Counted from the stretch's first letter, positions 1-6,221 are shown. The stretch is DNA of 8,059 bases from JAGQSZ01 sp049672765 (GCA_049672765.1 JBATWQ010000289.1:1-8059), one strand, 5' to 3'. Translations and numbers: made by a program. Notes: a model not told the origin generated them from the letters alone.

Positions 1-1215
1 GAGCAGCTCCTCGGCGCGCTCCACTGCGTGCGCAGGTGGTACATCGATCCACGCCATGTCCGACGGATCCCAGACACCCCATGATCTGAGCTGTAGGACA
101 AGCGCTGCCAGGTCGCTGCGGAGGATCTCGGGCTGATCGGCGGCGGGCCTGTGTCGGTTGTCGTTCTCTGACCAAAGCCGGTACGAGATACCAGGTGCGG
201 TTCGTCCTGCCCGCCCCCGACGCTGGTCCGCGCCGGCGCGGCTGACAGGTCCGGTCACCAGGCCGGGTAGGCCGTTGTTGGGGTCGACGCTGATTGTCCG
301 TCGACGCCCCGAGTCGATGACGACGCGCACCCCGTCGACCGTTATGGACGTCTCGGCAAGCGAGGTCGACAGCACCACGCGGCGGTTTCCCGCTGGGTCG
401 GCGGAGATTGCGCGCTCCTGGTCCTCGACGCTCAGCGAACCGTGGAGCTCGACGATCTGTACCCCTGTGGTCCGCAGGTCGTCAGCTCCGGAGGTGCCGC
501 CCATACCACGTGCCTCCAGGGCCCGTCGGGTCCGTCCAATCTCGGGCCGGCCGGGGAGGAACACCAGGATGTCTCCGTGGTCGGTGCGCAGCGATTCGAG
601 CACCACTTCGCAGACCCGCTCGTGCAGGGGAGTGTGGATGGAACCCTGGCGGTACCGGGTCTCGATGGGAAACATCGGGGACTCGGCACGAATCACGGGG
701 GCGCCGATCAGCGCTGCGACCGGCTCGGCCTCGAGGGTGGCCGACATCACGAGCATCCGCAGGTCGGGTCTCAGCGCAGCCCGGGTGTCGAGCAGCAGAG
801 CGAGTGACAGATCCGAATCGAGTGAGCGCTCGTGGAACTCATCCAGCAGAACTGCGCCTACACCCTCGAGTGACGGGTCGTGCTGGAGTCGCCGAAGAAA
901 CAGGCCCTCGGTCACGACCTCGACCCGGGTCTTCGCCGAGCGCTGTGACGAGCCGCGCACCGAGTAGCCGTAGGTCTCGCCGACCCGCTCACCGTGTGTC
1001 GCCGCCATCCTCGACGCAGCGACCCGGGCTGCGAGGCGGCGAGGTTCCAGCACGAAGATCTTTTGCCGGCCCAGCCAGGGTTCGTCCAGCAACTCCGGGG
1101 GAACACCTGTGGTCTTGCCGGTACCCGGCGGTGCGATCAGCACCGCTGCTCCCGGTCCGGAGAGGGCGGAACGGATCTCGTCGATGGCATCGAGTAGCGG
1201 TAGTGGGTCCGTCAT
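1..1215 (-). CDS. hrpB: ATP-dependent helicase HrpB, N-terminal 405 residues (cut by left window edge)
   Basis: This is a DEAH-type superfamily 2 helicase of the HrpB family, a cytoplasmic ATP-driven nucleic-acid helicase whose physiological substrate is poorly known. The frame is open without a stop from the ATG at 1215 to the first base of the window. All helicase motifs are visible in order: Walker A APPGTGKTT (residues 28-36), motif Ia LEPRRLAAR (56-64), Ib TEGLFLRRL (102-110), the DEFH box (125-128), SAT (158-160), ILVFLPGRPEI (216-226), STSLAETSITVDG (283-295) and motif VI QRRGRAGR (331-338). The stretch after motif VI (YRLWSE, PEILRSDLAALVLQL) is typical of HrpB rather than HrpA. HrpB proteins are about 800 residues, so about half is missing beyond the left edge. 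GGAAG lies 2 nt before the ATG. The gene is divergent from the rhodanese gene. The family is nearly certain. Confidence 0.96.
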   Translation of the reverse strand, partial: MTDPLPLLDAIDEIRSALSGPGAAVLIAPPGTGKTTGVPPELLDEPWLGRQKIFVLEPRRLAARVAASRMAATHGERVGETYGYSVRGSSQRSAKTRVEVVTEGLFLRRLQHDPSLEGVGAVLLDEFHERSLDSDLSLALLLDTRAALRPDLRMLVMSATLEAEPVAALIGAPVIRAESPMFPIETRYRQGSIHTPLHERVCEVVLESLRTDHGDILVFLPGRPEIGRTRRALEARGMGGTSGADDLRTTGVQIVELHGSLSVEDQERAISADPAGNRRVVLSTSLAETSITVDGVRVVIDSGRRRTISVDPNNGLPGLVTGPVSRAGADQRRGRAGRTAPGISYRLWSENDNRHRPAADQPEILRSDLAALVLQLRSWGVWDPSDMAWIDVPPAHAVERAEELL

Positions 1216-1278
1216 CGCTTCCAGTCTGTCGCCCCGGGCGAGTTCGACAAGACTCCGTCCTCACCGGTGTTCGGCCCG

Positions 1279-1362
1279 GGCCTGCAGGTCCGGGGGCCCA
1301 CTCCTCCTCCAGGGGAACATCGGGCCTGGCGACGCTCAGGCCTGCGGGTCCGGGGAGCCCAC
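1279..1362. repeat. Imperfect GC-rich direct repeat in the hrpB/rhodanese divergent region
   Basis: Copy 1 (1279-1301) and copy 2 (1339-1362) share GGCCTGC(A/G)GGTCCGGGG, followed by a one-base indel and then CCCAC. The copies start 60 bp apart. They lie inside the 199-bp divergent intergenic region (1216-1414), which otherwise shows no gene. They could be operator-like or simply GC-rich slippage. No function is assigned. Confidence 0.5.
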
Positions 1363-1400
1363 AGGGCTGGGCGAAGCTCCGCCGCCCGACGTGAGCGGCC

Positions 1401-1406
1401 TATCTT
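1401..1406 (+). promoter_or_regulatory. Candidate -10 element (TATCTT) of the rhodanese gene
   Basis: TATCTT fits the actinobacterial TANNNT -10 pattern and sits 8 nt before the ATG at 1415. The transcript could therefore begin at or next to the start codon. GGAAGG (1407-1412) lies between them, only 2 nt from the ATG, so it could instead be a close Shine-Dalgarno. No convincing -35 is seen. Confidence 0.4.
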
Positions 1407-1414
1407 GGAAGGCG

Positions 1415-1882
1415 ATGTTCCCACGTCGACACATTGCGACACCAAGGAGTGCGGCTCTGTCGCTGCTGGTTTCGCTCCTGATCCCCCTGTTGTTGGTCGG
1501 ATGCTCGGGCGATTCCGAGGTGAAGGTTCCCGAGGCCAAGGTCGGGACGGTCGTCAAGCTCGACTCCCAGCAGGGCCGGGCTCTTCTGAAGTCGGGGCGT
1601 CACGCGCTGCTGATCGACACCAGGACGGTGCCCGAATACATCCGAGGTCACCTGGTCGGGGCGCAGAACGTTGACATGGCCAACAACGATGCGTGGGATT
1701 TTCGGGTCGCCGAGTTCGACCGGGGTCGACCGACCGTCGTCTACTGCCGCGATGACGCGTGCAGCCGTGAGGCCGCCGACAGGCTCGTCGCTGCCGGATT
1801 ACGTCATGTCTACGATCTGGGCAATCCCGACGACTGGGATCACAAATACCTGCCGATCGAGGGTCGTCGTTCCGACGACTGA
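1415..1882 (+). CDS. Rhodanese-domain lipoprotein, extracytoplasmic
   Basis: This is a 155-residue predicted lipoprotein with one rhodanese-like domain, a fold that carries sulfur on a catalytic cysteine or serves as a binding domain. Residues 1-30 form a lipoprotein signal: RR near the N-terminus, a hydrophobic core, and a lipobox ending LVGC with the lipidated Cys30. The rhodanese domain covers about 45-150: LLIDTRTVPEYIRGHLVGAQNV (LIDTR at 66-70, the E-x-x-x-GH region at 74-79) and the active-site segment VVYCRDDACSREAA with catalytic Cys111. A second cysteine, Cys116, stands where the usual C-x-x-G-x-R-S loop has arginine. I chose the ATG at 1415 because the signal peptide begins there; the frame is open much further upstream, but that part is an antisense shadow of hrpB. 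GTG at 1391 is a weaker alternative. The domain call is firm; sulfurtransferase activity and substrate are unknown. Confidence 0.88.
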   Translation: MFPRRHIATPRSAALSLLVSLLIPLLLVGCSGDSEVKVPEAKVGTVVKLDSQQGRALLKSGRHALLIDTRTVPEYIRGHLVGAQNVDMANNDAWDFRVAEFDRGRPTVVYCRDDACSREAADRLVAAGLRHVYDLGNPDDWDHKYLPIEGRRSDD

Positions 1883-1981
1883 GCAGTCACCGCCCGGCAC
1901 TGGCCAGTCCGCGCCTCGGCGCTGCTCAGTCAGGGTCAGTAGGCTCAGTGCCGTTCAGTCCGGTCAGCACTGAGCAGTTAC
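1878..1981. repeat. ACTG/CAGT dyad array between convergent genes
   Basis: The intergenic stretch and the two flanking stop codons are built from ACTG/CAGT units. ACTGAGCAGTCAC (1878-1890) recurs as ACTGAGCAGTTAC (1969-1981), 12 of 13 bases the same. A perfect palindrome ACTGGCCAGT lies at 1899-1908. CAGT or CAGC occurs at 1884, 1905, 1927, 1937, 1946, 1956, 1965 and 1975, so gaps are 21, 22, 10, 9, 10, 9 and 10 bp. The first copy of the long unit holds the rhodanese stop; the second runs into the amidohydrolase stop. Confidence 0.7.
1943..1975. terminator. Hairpin between convergent genes, probable bidirectional terminator
   Basis: GCTCAGTGC (1943-1951) pairs perfectly with GCACTGAGC (1967-1975), giving a 9-bp stem with a 15-nt loop. 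A competing 9-bp pair is CTGCTCAGT (1922-1930) with ACTGAGCAG (1969-1977). The position, between the ends of a plus-strand and a minus-strand gene, suits a two-way terminator. There is no T-tract on either side, as is common in high-GC actinobacteria, so this is structural inference only. Confidence 0.45.
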
Positions 1982-3714
1982 TGCCGCAGGTCCTGGCCGC
2001 TTCGTAGAACTCCACCGGCCAACTCGCCGGAATGCTCACCGTTCTCCAGTGAGACCTTGCCGTTGACGATGGTCCAGTCATAGCCGTCGGCCCGCTGTGT
2101 CCAACGGCCGGCACCACCGGGCAGGTCGTGGGCGAACTCGGGCATCTGTAGCGCCAGGCGATCCAGGTCGATCACGTTCAGGTCGGCGAAGGCCCCGGGG
2201 CCTACACGACCCCTCCCGGGGAGCCCAACGAAGTCGGCGGTCTCGGAGGTGAGCCGTTGCACCGCCCGCTCGATCGGGAACGTGTTGGTGTCGCGGCTCC
2301 AGTGGCTCAGGAACCAGGTCGGCTGGCTGGCATCGAGAATCTGTCCCACGTGGGCGCCTGCGTCGGCCAGACCCATGACGACGACGTCGTCGGAGAGCAT
2401 CTCGCCGATGGCGTCCATCGACTGATTGAGGAGTGGCCAGTAGACCAGAACCTGGCCATCTGTTTCTACACACAGGTCCAGGAAGGCCTCGGCCATCGTT
2501 ACCCCACGCGCGGCTGCGAGATTGGGAAGCGAAGACTCCGGCTGACAGTCATAACGCGGCACTCCTGCGCTCTGGCCGGGGATGCTCGCAGCGCCGGTGG
2601 CGAAAAACATCTTGAGCTCGTCGACGCCCGGACCGGCATCTGCCTCGCTGATCAAACGTTGGCGCCACACCGGATCGGCCACCGCCGCGACCCGGTCACG
2701 AAACTCGAGCTCGGCGAGTTCCTGCCACGACGGGTGACGGCCAAACGGTGTCGAGGACTGCAGCGAGAAGAGCACACCTATCCCACGGGCCGTCGTCTGT
2801 GGACGGATCTTGGCGCCCGCCGCGTTTGCTGAACGGACAAGCTCGATGGCCAGTCGATGGTGCTCTGGGTTCTCATAGGTGTGGGTCAGGTTGAAGGTGA
2901 TCGGTCGACCGGTACGGATCGACAGTGCACGCATCCATCCAATCTCGGAGCGGGCCCTCGGCTCGGAGGGTCCGTCACCGTCGAAGCGGGGAGCGAGTTC
3001 GAAGATGCCCCGTCCCCGCGACTGCATGACCTCGGCGAGGATCGTCAGTTCGTCAGCCGTTGCGAACGTACCGGGCACATTTCGACCGTCGGGCACCTTG
3101 TGCCGCAGCGTCCGGGAGGTCGAAAACCCGAGCGCACCGGCTGCGATCCCCTCGTCGAGTAGTCGACGCATCTCGGCCAGATCCTCGGGTGTCGGGCTCT
3201 GGTCAGCGTCGATCGAGCGTTCGCCCATCGCCCAGTACCTGAGTGCGCAATGACCGACGAGTCCGCCGACGTTGATGCCCTTGTCCATGCGCTCGAGACT
3301 GTCGAGATACTCGCCGTAGGTCTGCCAGTCCCAGGGAAGCCCAGACATGATCGAGTCTGCCGGGATGTCTTCCACGGACTCCATCATCTGGGCCAGGTAG
3401 TCACGGTCCTCGGGGCGACAGGGAGCGAACGTGACTCCACAGTTGCCCATCACAACGCTCGTCACCCCGTGCCAGCACGAACTGGTTCCGAGCGGGTCCC
3501 AGGCGATCTGCGCGTCCAGGTGGGTGTGCAGATCGACGAAACCGGGTGTCACCAGTCTGCCGTCGGCATTGATCGTGCGAGCCGCGTCGCCTGCGCCACC
3601 CGGCTCGTAGATCCCGGCTATCCGGTCCCCGTCGACGGCGACGTCAGCGTGTCTGGGGGATCCACCCGTACCGTCGACGAGCAGTCCGTTCTTGATCACA
3701 AGATCGTGGGCCAT
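1978..3714 (-). CDS. Amidohydrolase, N-acyl-D-amino-acid deacylase (D-aminoacylase) type
   Basis: This 578-residue protein belongs to the metal-dependent amidohydrolase superfamily, D-aminoacylase branch, whose members hydrolyse N-acyl-D-amino acids or related amides in the cytoplasm. Visible features are the N-terminal beta-sandwich start DLVIKNGLLVDGTG (4-17), PGFVDLHTHLD with metal ligands His63 and His65, GNCGVTFAPC (90-99) with the bridging-type Cys92, GALGFSTSR (193-201), His278 in FNLTHTYENP, and LADAGAHVG with catalytic Asp451. The C-terminal sandwich return is GPGAFADLNVID (505-516) and WTIVNGKVSLENGEHSGELAG. Length and architecture are normal. By my alignment the first zinc-site His of D-aminoacylase (in THMR) is replaced by Ala241 in FELAPRF, so substrate range may differ. 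The ATG at 3714 gives the canonical N-terminus and lies 9 bp after the upstream gene's stop. The superfamily is certain; the exact substrate is not known. Confidence 0.9.
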   Translation of the reverse strand: MAHDLVIKNGLLVDGTGGSPRHADVAVDGDRIAGIYEPGGAGDAARTINADGRLVTPGFVDLHTHLDAQIAWDPLGTSSCWHGVTSVVMGNCGVTFAPCRPEDRDYLAQMMESVEDIPADSIMSGLPWDWQTYGEYLDSLERMDKGINVGGLVGHCALRYWAMGERSIDADQSPTPEDLAEMRRLLDEGIAAGALGFSTSRTLRHKVPDGRNVPGTFATADELTILAEVMQSRGRGIFELAPRFDGDGPSEPRARSEIGWMRALSIRTGRPITFNLTHTYENPEHHRLAIELVRSANAAGAKIRPQTTARGIGVLFSLQSSTPFGRHPSWQELAELEFRDRVAAVADPVWRQRLISEADAGPGVDELKMFFATGAASIPGQSAGVPRYDCQPESSLPNLAAARGVTMAEAFLDLCVETDGQVLVYWPLLNQSMDAIGEMLSDDVVVMGLADAGAHVGQILDASQPTWFLSHWSRDTNTFPIERAVQRLTSETADFVGLPGRGRVGPGAFADLNVIDLDRLALQMPEFAHDLPGGAGRWTQRADGYDWTIVNGKVSLENGEHSGELAGGVLRSGQDLRQ

Positions 3715-3720
3715 GGCGGG

Positions 3721-3726
3721 ACACTA
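3721..3726 (-). promoter_or_regulatory. Candidate -10 element (TAGTGT) of the amidohydrolase gene
   Basis: On the minus strand TAGTGT lies 6 nt before the ATG at 3714 and includes the TAG stop of the upstream membrane-protein gene. It fits TANNNT and would give a leaderless or near-leaderless transcript. No Shine-Dalgarno is seen in the 9-bp gap. No -35 is recognised. Confidence 0.35.
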
Positions 3727-4740
3727 ACCCCCGTCGACGGTTCGGGGCGATGGTTCGGGCCACGCCAGCATCGACACCGCAGCGCCGATGGCGACACCGA
3801 TGGCCAGCCCGAATCCGATGCGAACCAGGTACTCGGGGAGCAGCGACGGGATATTCGGCATCCACAGAACTCCGATGATCGGAACCGCCCAGCCGATCAG
3901 AAGTGCGACTGCTGCCAAAGGCGGCGTGAGTCGCAACAGCGGTTGACGGTCCGCGGGAACCAGCCGTGTCGCGAGTCCGGCGAAGATCGCCAGGATGGGC
4001 AGGACGATCGGCAGCCAGGACGCCTCGGAGCCGGGAGGATTGAGCCATGCGACGCTCGCCGAAATCGCAAGGGCAAGTCCCGCGGCAAGCACCACCAGAA
4101 CCATCGCCCAGCGTTGACCGTGACGCCGCAGGACAAGAATCGCCCCGACGATGGCGGCGGCTGTGACCAGCAGAGCCCAAGGCACGACGTTGCTGTTGTG
4201 GAACAGGCTTCCGCTGATCGTTATCTCGTGGTCTCCGACTGTCATCGGGACCATCCACTCCTGCACCAGCCCGTCGCTGCCCACTGTGGGGGTACCGCTG
4301 GACATGTAGTGGATTCGATGGTCGTGCCAGGCGATCTTTCCGTCCGTCGCCAGTTGCTCCCAGTCCGGTTCGGCCTTCGTGTTGACTCCGGCGGGAATAT
4401 CGACCCGACCTGAACGGCTGTTGTTCAGAAAGGTCGCGGCGCTGTTGCGATTGCGTTCGACTGTCCCGTCACGCAGGATCCGCAGGTACGGCTCGCCGTC
4501 GTAACCGGGGATCTCGACTGTCGTGCCGCGCTTGGCCGTGACCTGCAGGAAGGAGTCCTCGCCGACGACCTGGACCTGGACTCCGCTCGGGTGGGGAGAC
4601 ACAGAATCGATCACCGACTGATAGTTGGTGGGGCCCACTCCATCGGCACTTGCGGGTCCTGCGAGGACCAGGAGCGTTGCCCCAACGGCGAATATCGCCA
4701 CGAGGAACCGTCCAGCGATTCGCCCGACAGCAATTGTCAT
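3724..4740 (-). CDS. Secreted-domain multi-pass membrane protein with WHDHRIHYM motif
   Basis: This 338-residue protein has a Sec-type signal peptide (1-32, cleavage after ASA), an extracytoplasmic domain (about 33-180), and five hydrophobic segments at about 187-205, 211-230, 241-260, 272-292 and 305-326. The outer domain begins as a beta-rich module (GVQVQVVGEDSFLQVTAK) and then holds PGYDGEPYLRI (78-88), DGTVERN (91-97) and EPDWEQL followed by WHDHRIHYM (138-146). I recognise this layout from actinobacterial proteins that are mostly annotated as hypothetical; I know no assigned function. The closely spaced His139, His141, His144 and Met146 could bind a metal such as copper, which is inference. 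The frame also opens at a codon at 4827, but the ATG at 4740 starts exactly at the signal peptide and has a TANNNT 7 nt upstream. It is followed closely by the amidohydrolase gene. Confidence 0.8.
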   Translation of the reverse strand: MTIAVGRIAGRFLVAIFAVGATLLVLAGPASADGVGPTNYQSVIDSVSPHPSGVQVQVVGEDSFLQVTAKRGTTVEIPGYDGEPYLRILRDGTVERNRNSAATFLNNSRSGRVDIPAGVNTKAEPDWEQLATDGKIAWHDHRIHYMSSGTPTVGSDGLVQEWMVPMTVGDHEITISGSLFHNSNVVPWALLVTAAAIVGAILVLRRHGQRWAMVLVVLAAGLALAISASVAWLNPPGSEASWLPIVLPILAIFAGLATRLVPADRQPLLRLTPPLAAVALLIGWAVPIIGVLWMPNIPSLLPEYLVRIGFGLAIGVAIGAAVSMLAWPEPSPRTVDGG

Positions 4741-4747
4741 GGGAGTG

Positions 4748-4753
4748 ACTTTA
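4748..4753 (-). promoter_or_regulatory. Candidate -10 element (TAAAGT) of the membrane-protein gene
   Basis: TAAAGT on the minus strand ends 7 nt before the ATG at 4740. There is no GGAGG-like sequence between them, so a leaderless transcript is the simplest reading. It supports choosing 4740 over the upstream in-frame start at 4827. No clear -35 is seen. Confidence 0.45.
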
Positions 4754-4812
4754 GGTGCACCCGGGTGGGGTGACGCCGCGCTCGGCTGACGCTGGTGCCT
4801 GTGGTGACCGCC

Positions 4813-4818
4813 TAACGT
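4813..4818 (+). promoter_or_regulatory. Candidate -10 element (TAACGT) of pdxH
   Basis: TAACGT lies 8 nt before the ATG at 4827 and fits TANNNT. The gap CGGGTCCA lacks a purine-rich ribosome site. Together with the element at 4748-4753 it makes the 86-bp region 4741-4826 a compact divergent promoter. A -35 at normal spacing is not evident. Confidence 0.45.
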
Positions 4819-4826
4819 CGGGTCCA

Positions 4827-5462
4827 ATGGATCTGAACAAACGGACCGAGTACGAGCATGGCGTCCTCACCGAATCGGATATCGATCCGGACCCTGGACG
4901 GCAGCTTCAACTCTGGCTGGACGACGCCGAATCCGCCGGGGTCGAAGAACCCAATGCGGTAGTTCTGTCGACGGTGAGTCCAACAGGTAGACCCGAGGCC
5001 CGAAACGTCCTGTTGCGGGGCCTCGACGACGACGGCGTACTCAGCTTCTTCACCAACAGGGACAGCCACAAGGGTCACGAGATCGCATCCAACCCCAATG
5101 TGTGCCTGCTCTTCACATGGCTCGAACTTCGCCGACAGGTGCGCGTGAGTGGGTATGCGTCGCTGATGAGTGACGAGGGCAGCGATGCCTACTTCGCGAC
5201 CCGACCCCGTGAGGCCAAGATCGGGGCGTGGGCAAGTCCCCAGAGTTCAGTTCTGAGGGACCGGGCCGAACTCGAAGCCCGGGTTGCGGCAGTCCACGAA
5301 CGCTTTGGTGATGGGGAAATTCCGCGGCCGCCGTTCTGGGGTGGATATTTGGTCCGCTCGACCGGATACGAGTTCTGGCAGGGACGAATCAACCGGCTGC
5401 ACGACCGCATCCACTACTTCCGCCAGGGCGACGGCTGGGACATCGAGCGTCTCGCCCCCTGA
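4827..5462 (+). CDS. pdxH: Pyridoxamine/pyridoxine 5'-phosphate oxidase
   Basis: PdxH is an FMN-dependent cytoplasmic dimer that oxidises pyridoxine or pyridoxamine 5'-phosphate to pyridoxal 5'-phosphate, the last step of vitamin B6 salvage and synthesis. The 211-residue protein matches the family end to end: ARNVLLRG (58-65), FFTNRDSHKG (74-83), NPNVCLLFTW (89-98), RRQVRVSG (102-109), RPREAKIGAWASPQSS (126-141), PPFWGGYLV (168-176), FWQGRINRLHDR (183-194) and the C-terminal ERLAP. Arg190 and His192 in RLHDR are the substrate-contacting pair. The position equal to Lys in E. coli IVLLK is Arg64 here, a conservative change. I chose the ATG at 4827 because family similarity starts at RTEYEHGVL just after it; the longer frame from 4755 lacks family character. 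The 3' end meets the convergent carbonic-anhydrase gene with 4 bp between stops. Confidence 0.96.
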   Translation: MDLNKRTEYEHGVLTESDIDPDPGRQLQLWLDDAESAGVEEPNAVVLSTVSPTGRPEARNVLLRGLDDDGVLSFFTNRDSHKGHEIASNPNVCLLFTWLELRRQVRVSGYASLMSDEGSDAYFATRPREAKIGAWASPQSSVLRDRAELEARVAAVHERFGDGEIPRPPFWGGYLVRSTGYEFWQGRINRLHDRIHYFRQGDGWDIERLAP

Positions 5463-5466
5463 AGTT

Positions 5467-6183
5467 TCAGAGTTCGATGCTGATCCGTTTGCCGTCGGCA
5501 CCCTGGATCGCACTGGCAACCGGCCAGATGTGATCCACGTCATCGGGTAGGTGGACCTGGATCGCACAGAACACGGCGACGTCCATCGTCTCGTAGGCCT
5601 TCAATGCTTCGATCTCGGCCCAGATCTCCTCGTCGACGGCGTGGGCCGCAATCTTTGTGAGCTTGAGCAGATCCCGCGGCAGTTCTTCAGCCTGGGAGAG
5701 CATGACTTCGTTGAGGCGTTCCGCTTCCAGGTCGTTGAGTCCTTCGGGCGGCGGCGTCACACCTTCGGTGAGCGACTGGAGTAGACCCACCATCGCTCCG
5801 CAGGTGCTCGTGGCCTTGCTCTGGTGGCGGCGCAACGTCTGTCCGAGCGTCCCGTCGGGATCCAGGCCGATGTGGGGCATACCGAAGACAATCAGGTGAC
5901 CGCGGCTGTTCTCGGAGGGGACATGTGAAAGGCAGGCGTCCCAACCGGTGCGACCCAGCGACGGCAGGGCGCCTAGACCGCCCAGGTTGAAGGGCTGCTC
6001 CCAACGACGTTCGACCTCGGCGAGAAACGACTGCGCGAGTTCGTCCCTACACAGCGAGACGGCGGCGAAGCTGTTGGCCCTGTCAAACCCGAGGGGGGTG
6101 GTTACCTTGTCGACCTTTGCCAGGTAGTTGGCGAAACTCGTCGCTCCCGGAAAGCTGGCATTCAATGTCTTGATGTATGGCAC
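5467..6183 (-). CDS. LCIB/LCIC-type beta-carbonic anhydrase family protein
   Basis: This 238-residue soluble protein resembles the algal limiting-CO2-inducible proteins LCIB and LCIC, a distinct beta-carbonic anhydrase group (CO2 and bicarbonate interconversion). Matching blocks are SLCRDELAQSF (43-53), PFNLGGLGALPSLGRTGWDA (64-83), LSHVP (85-89), HLIVFGMPHIGLDPDGTLG (96-114), SKATSTCGAM (122-131), LPRDLLKLTKIAAHAVDEEI (168-187) and DVAVFCAIQVH (201-211). The zinc set expected for the group, two Cys and one His, is present as Cys45, His104 and Cys128, with Arg46-Asp47 beside the first ligand. There is no signal peptide or membrane segment, so it should be cytoplasmic; algal proteins have a plastid extension that is absent here. 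The start is GTG at 6183 with no Shine-Dalgarno but a good promoter ending 8 nt upstream. It sits 34 bp after ccdA. The family is confident from memory of the motifs; activity is untested, and some LCIB relatives are inactive. Confidence 0.85.
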   Translation of the reverse strand: MPYIKTLNASFPGATSFANYLAKVDKVTTPLGFDRANSFAAVSLCRDELAQSFLAEVERRWEQPFNLGGLGALPSLGRTGWDACLSHVPSENSRGHLIVFGMPHIGLDPDGTLGQTLRRHQSKATSTCGAMVGLLQSLTEGVTPPPEGLNDLEAERLNEVMLSQAEELPRDLLKLTKIAAHAVDEEIWAEIEALKAYETMDVAVFCAIQVHLPDDVDHIWPVASAIQGADGKRISIEL

Positions 6184-6191
6184 AGAAATTC

Positions 6192-6221
6192 AGGGTACGT
6201 CCCGGGACGCCCGCGTGTCAT
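6192..6221 (-). promoter_or_regulatory. Candidate promoter of the LCIB-like gene (ATGACA / TACCCT)
   Basis: On the minus strand ATGACA (6216-6221, five of six matches to TTGACA) is followed by an 18-bp spacer and TACCCT (6192-6197), then 8 nt to the GTG start at 6183. The -35 overlaps the TGA stop of ccdA. It is the best-formed promoter in the window and suggests the gene can be expressed independently of ccdA, probably as a leaderless message. Confidence 0.5.

Noticed and set aside
158..967. Long plus-strand open frame of 269 codons
   Set aside because: It is antisense to hrpB, whose helicase motifs are unmistakable on the minus strand. The translation is a serine/arginine-rich shadow.
408..1394. 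Long plus-strand open frame of 328 codons
   Set aside because: Arginine/proline-rich shadow across hrpB and the divergent intergenic region, with no protein-like features.
1109..1414. Upstream extension of the rhodanese frame
   Set aside because: It would overlap the start of hrpB in antisense and place the signal peptide in the middle of the protein. The lipoprotein signal begins at the ATG at 1415.
3250..4413. Plus-strand open frame of 387 codons
   Set aside because: It spans two real minus-strand genes (amidohydrolase and membrane protein). Its composition, rich in D, R, Q and H, is that of an antisense GC-rich shadow.
4741..4827. N-terminal extension of the membrane protein from 4827
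   Set aside because: It would put about 29 His/Pro-rich residues before the signal peptide and overlap the pdxH start. The ATG at 4740 is preceded by a good -10.
5459..5470. CTGAA-GT-TTCAG dyad between the pdxH and LCIB-like stop codons as a terminator
   Set aside because: Only 5 bp per arm with a 2-nt centre; too short to fold as a hairpin. With 4 bp between stops, termination probably lies inside the opposite gene.
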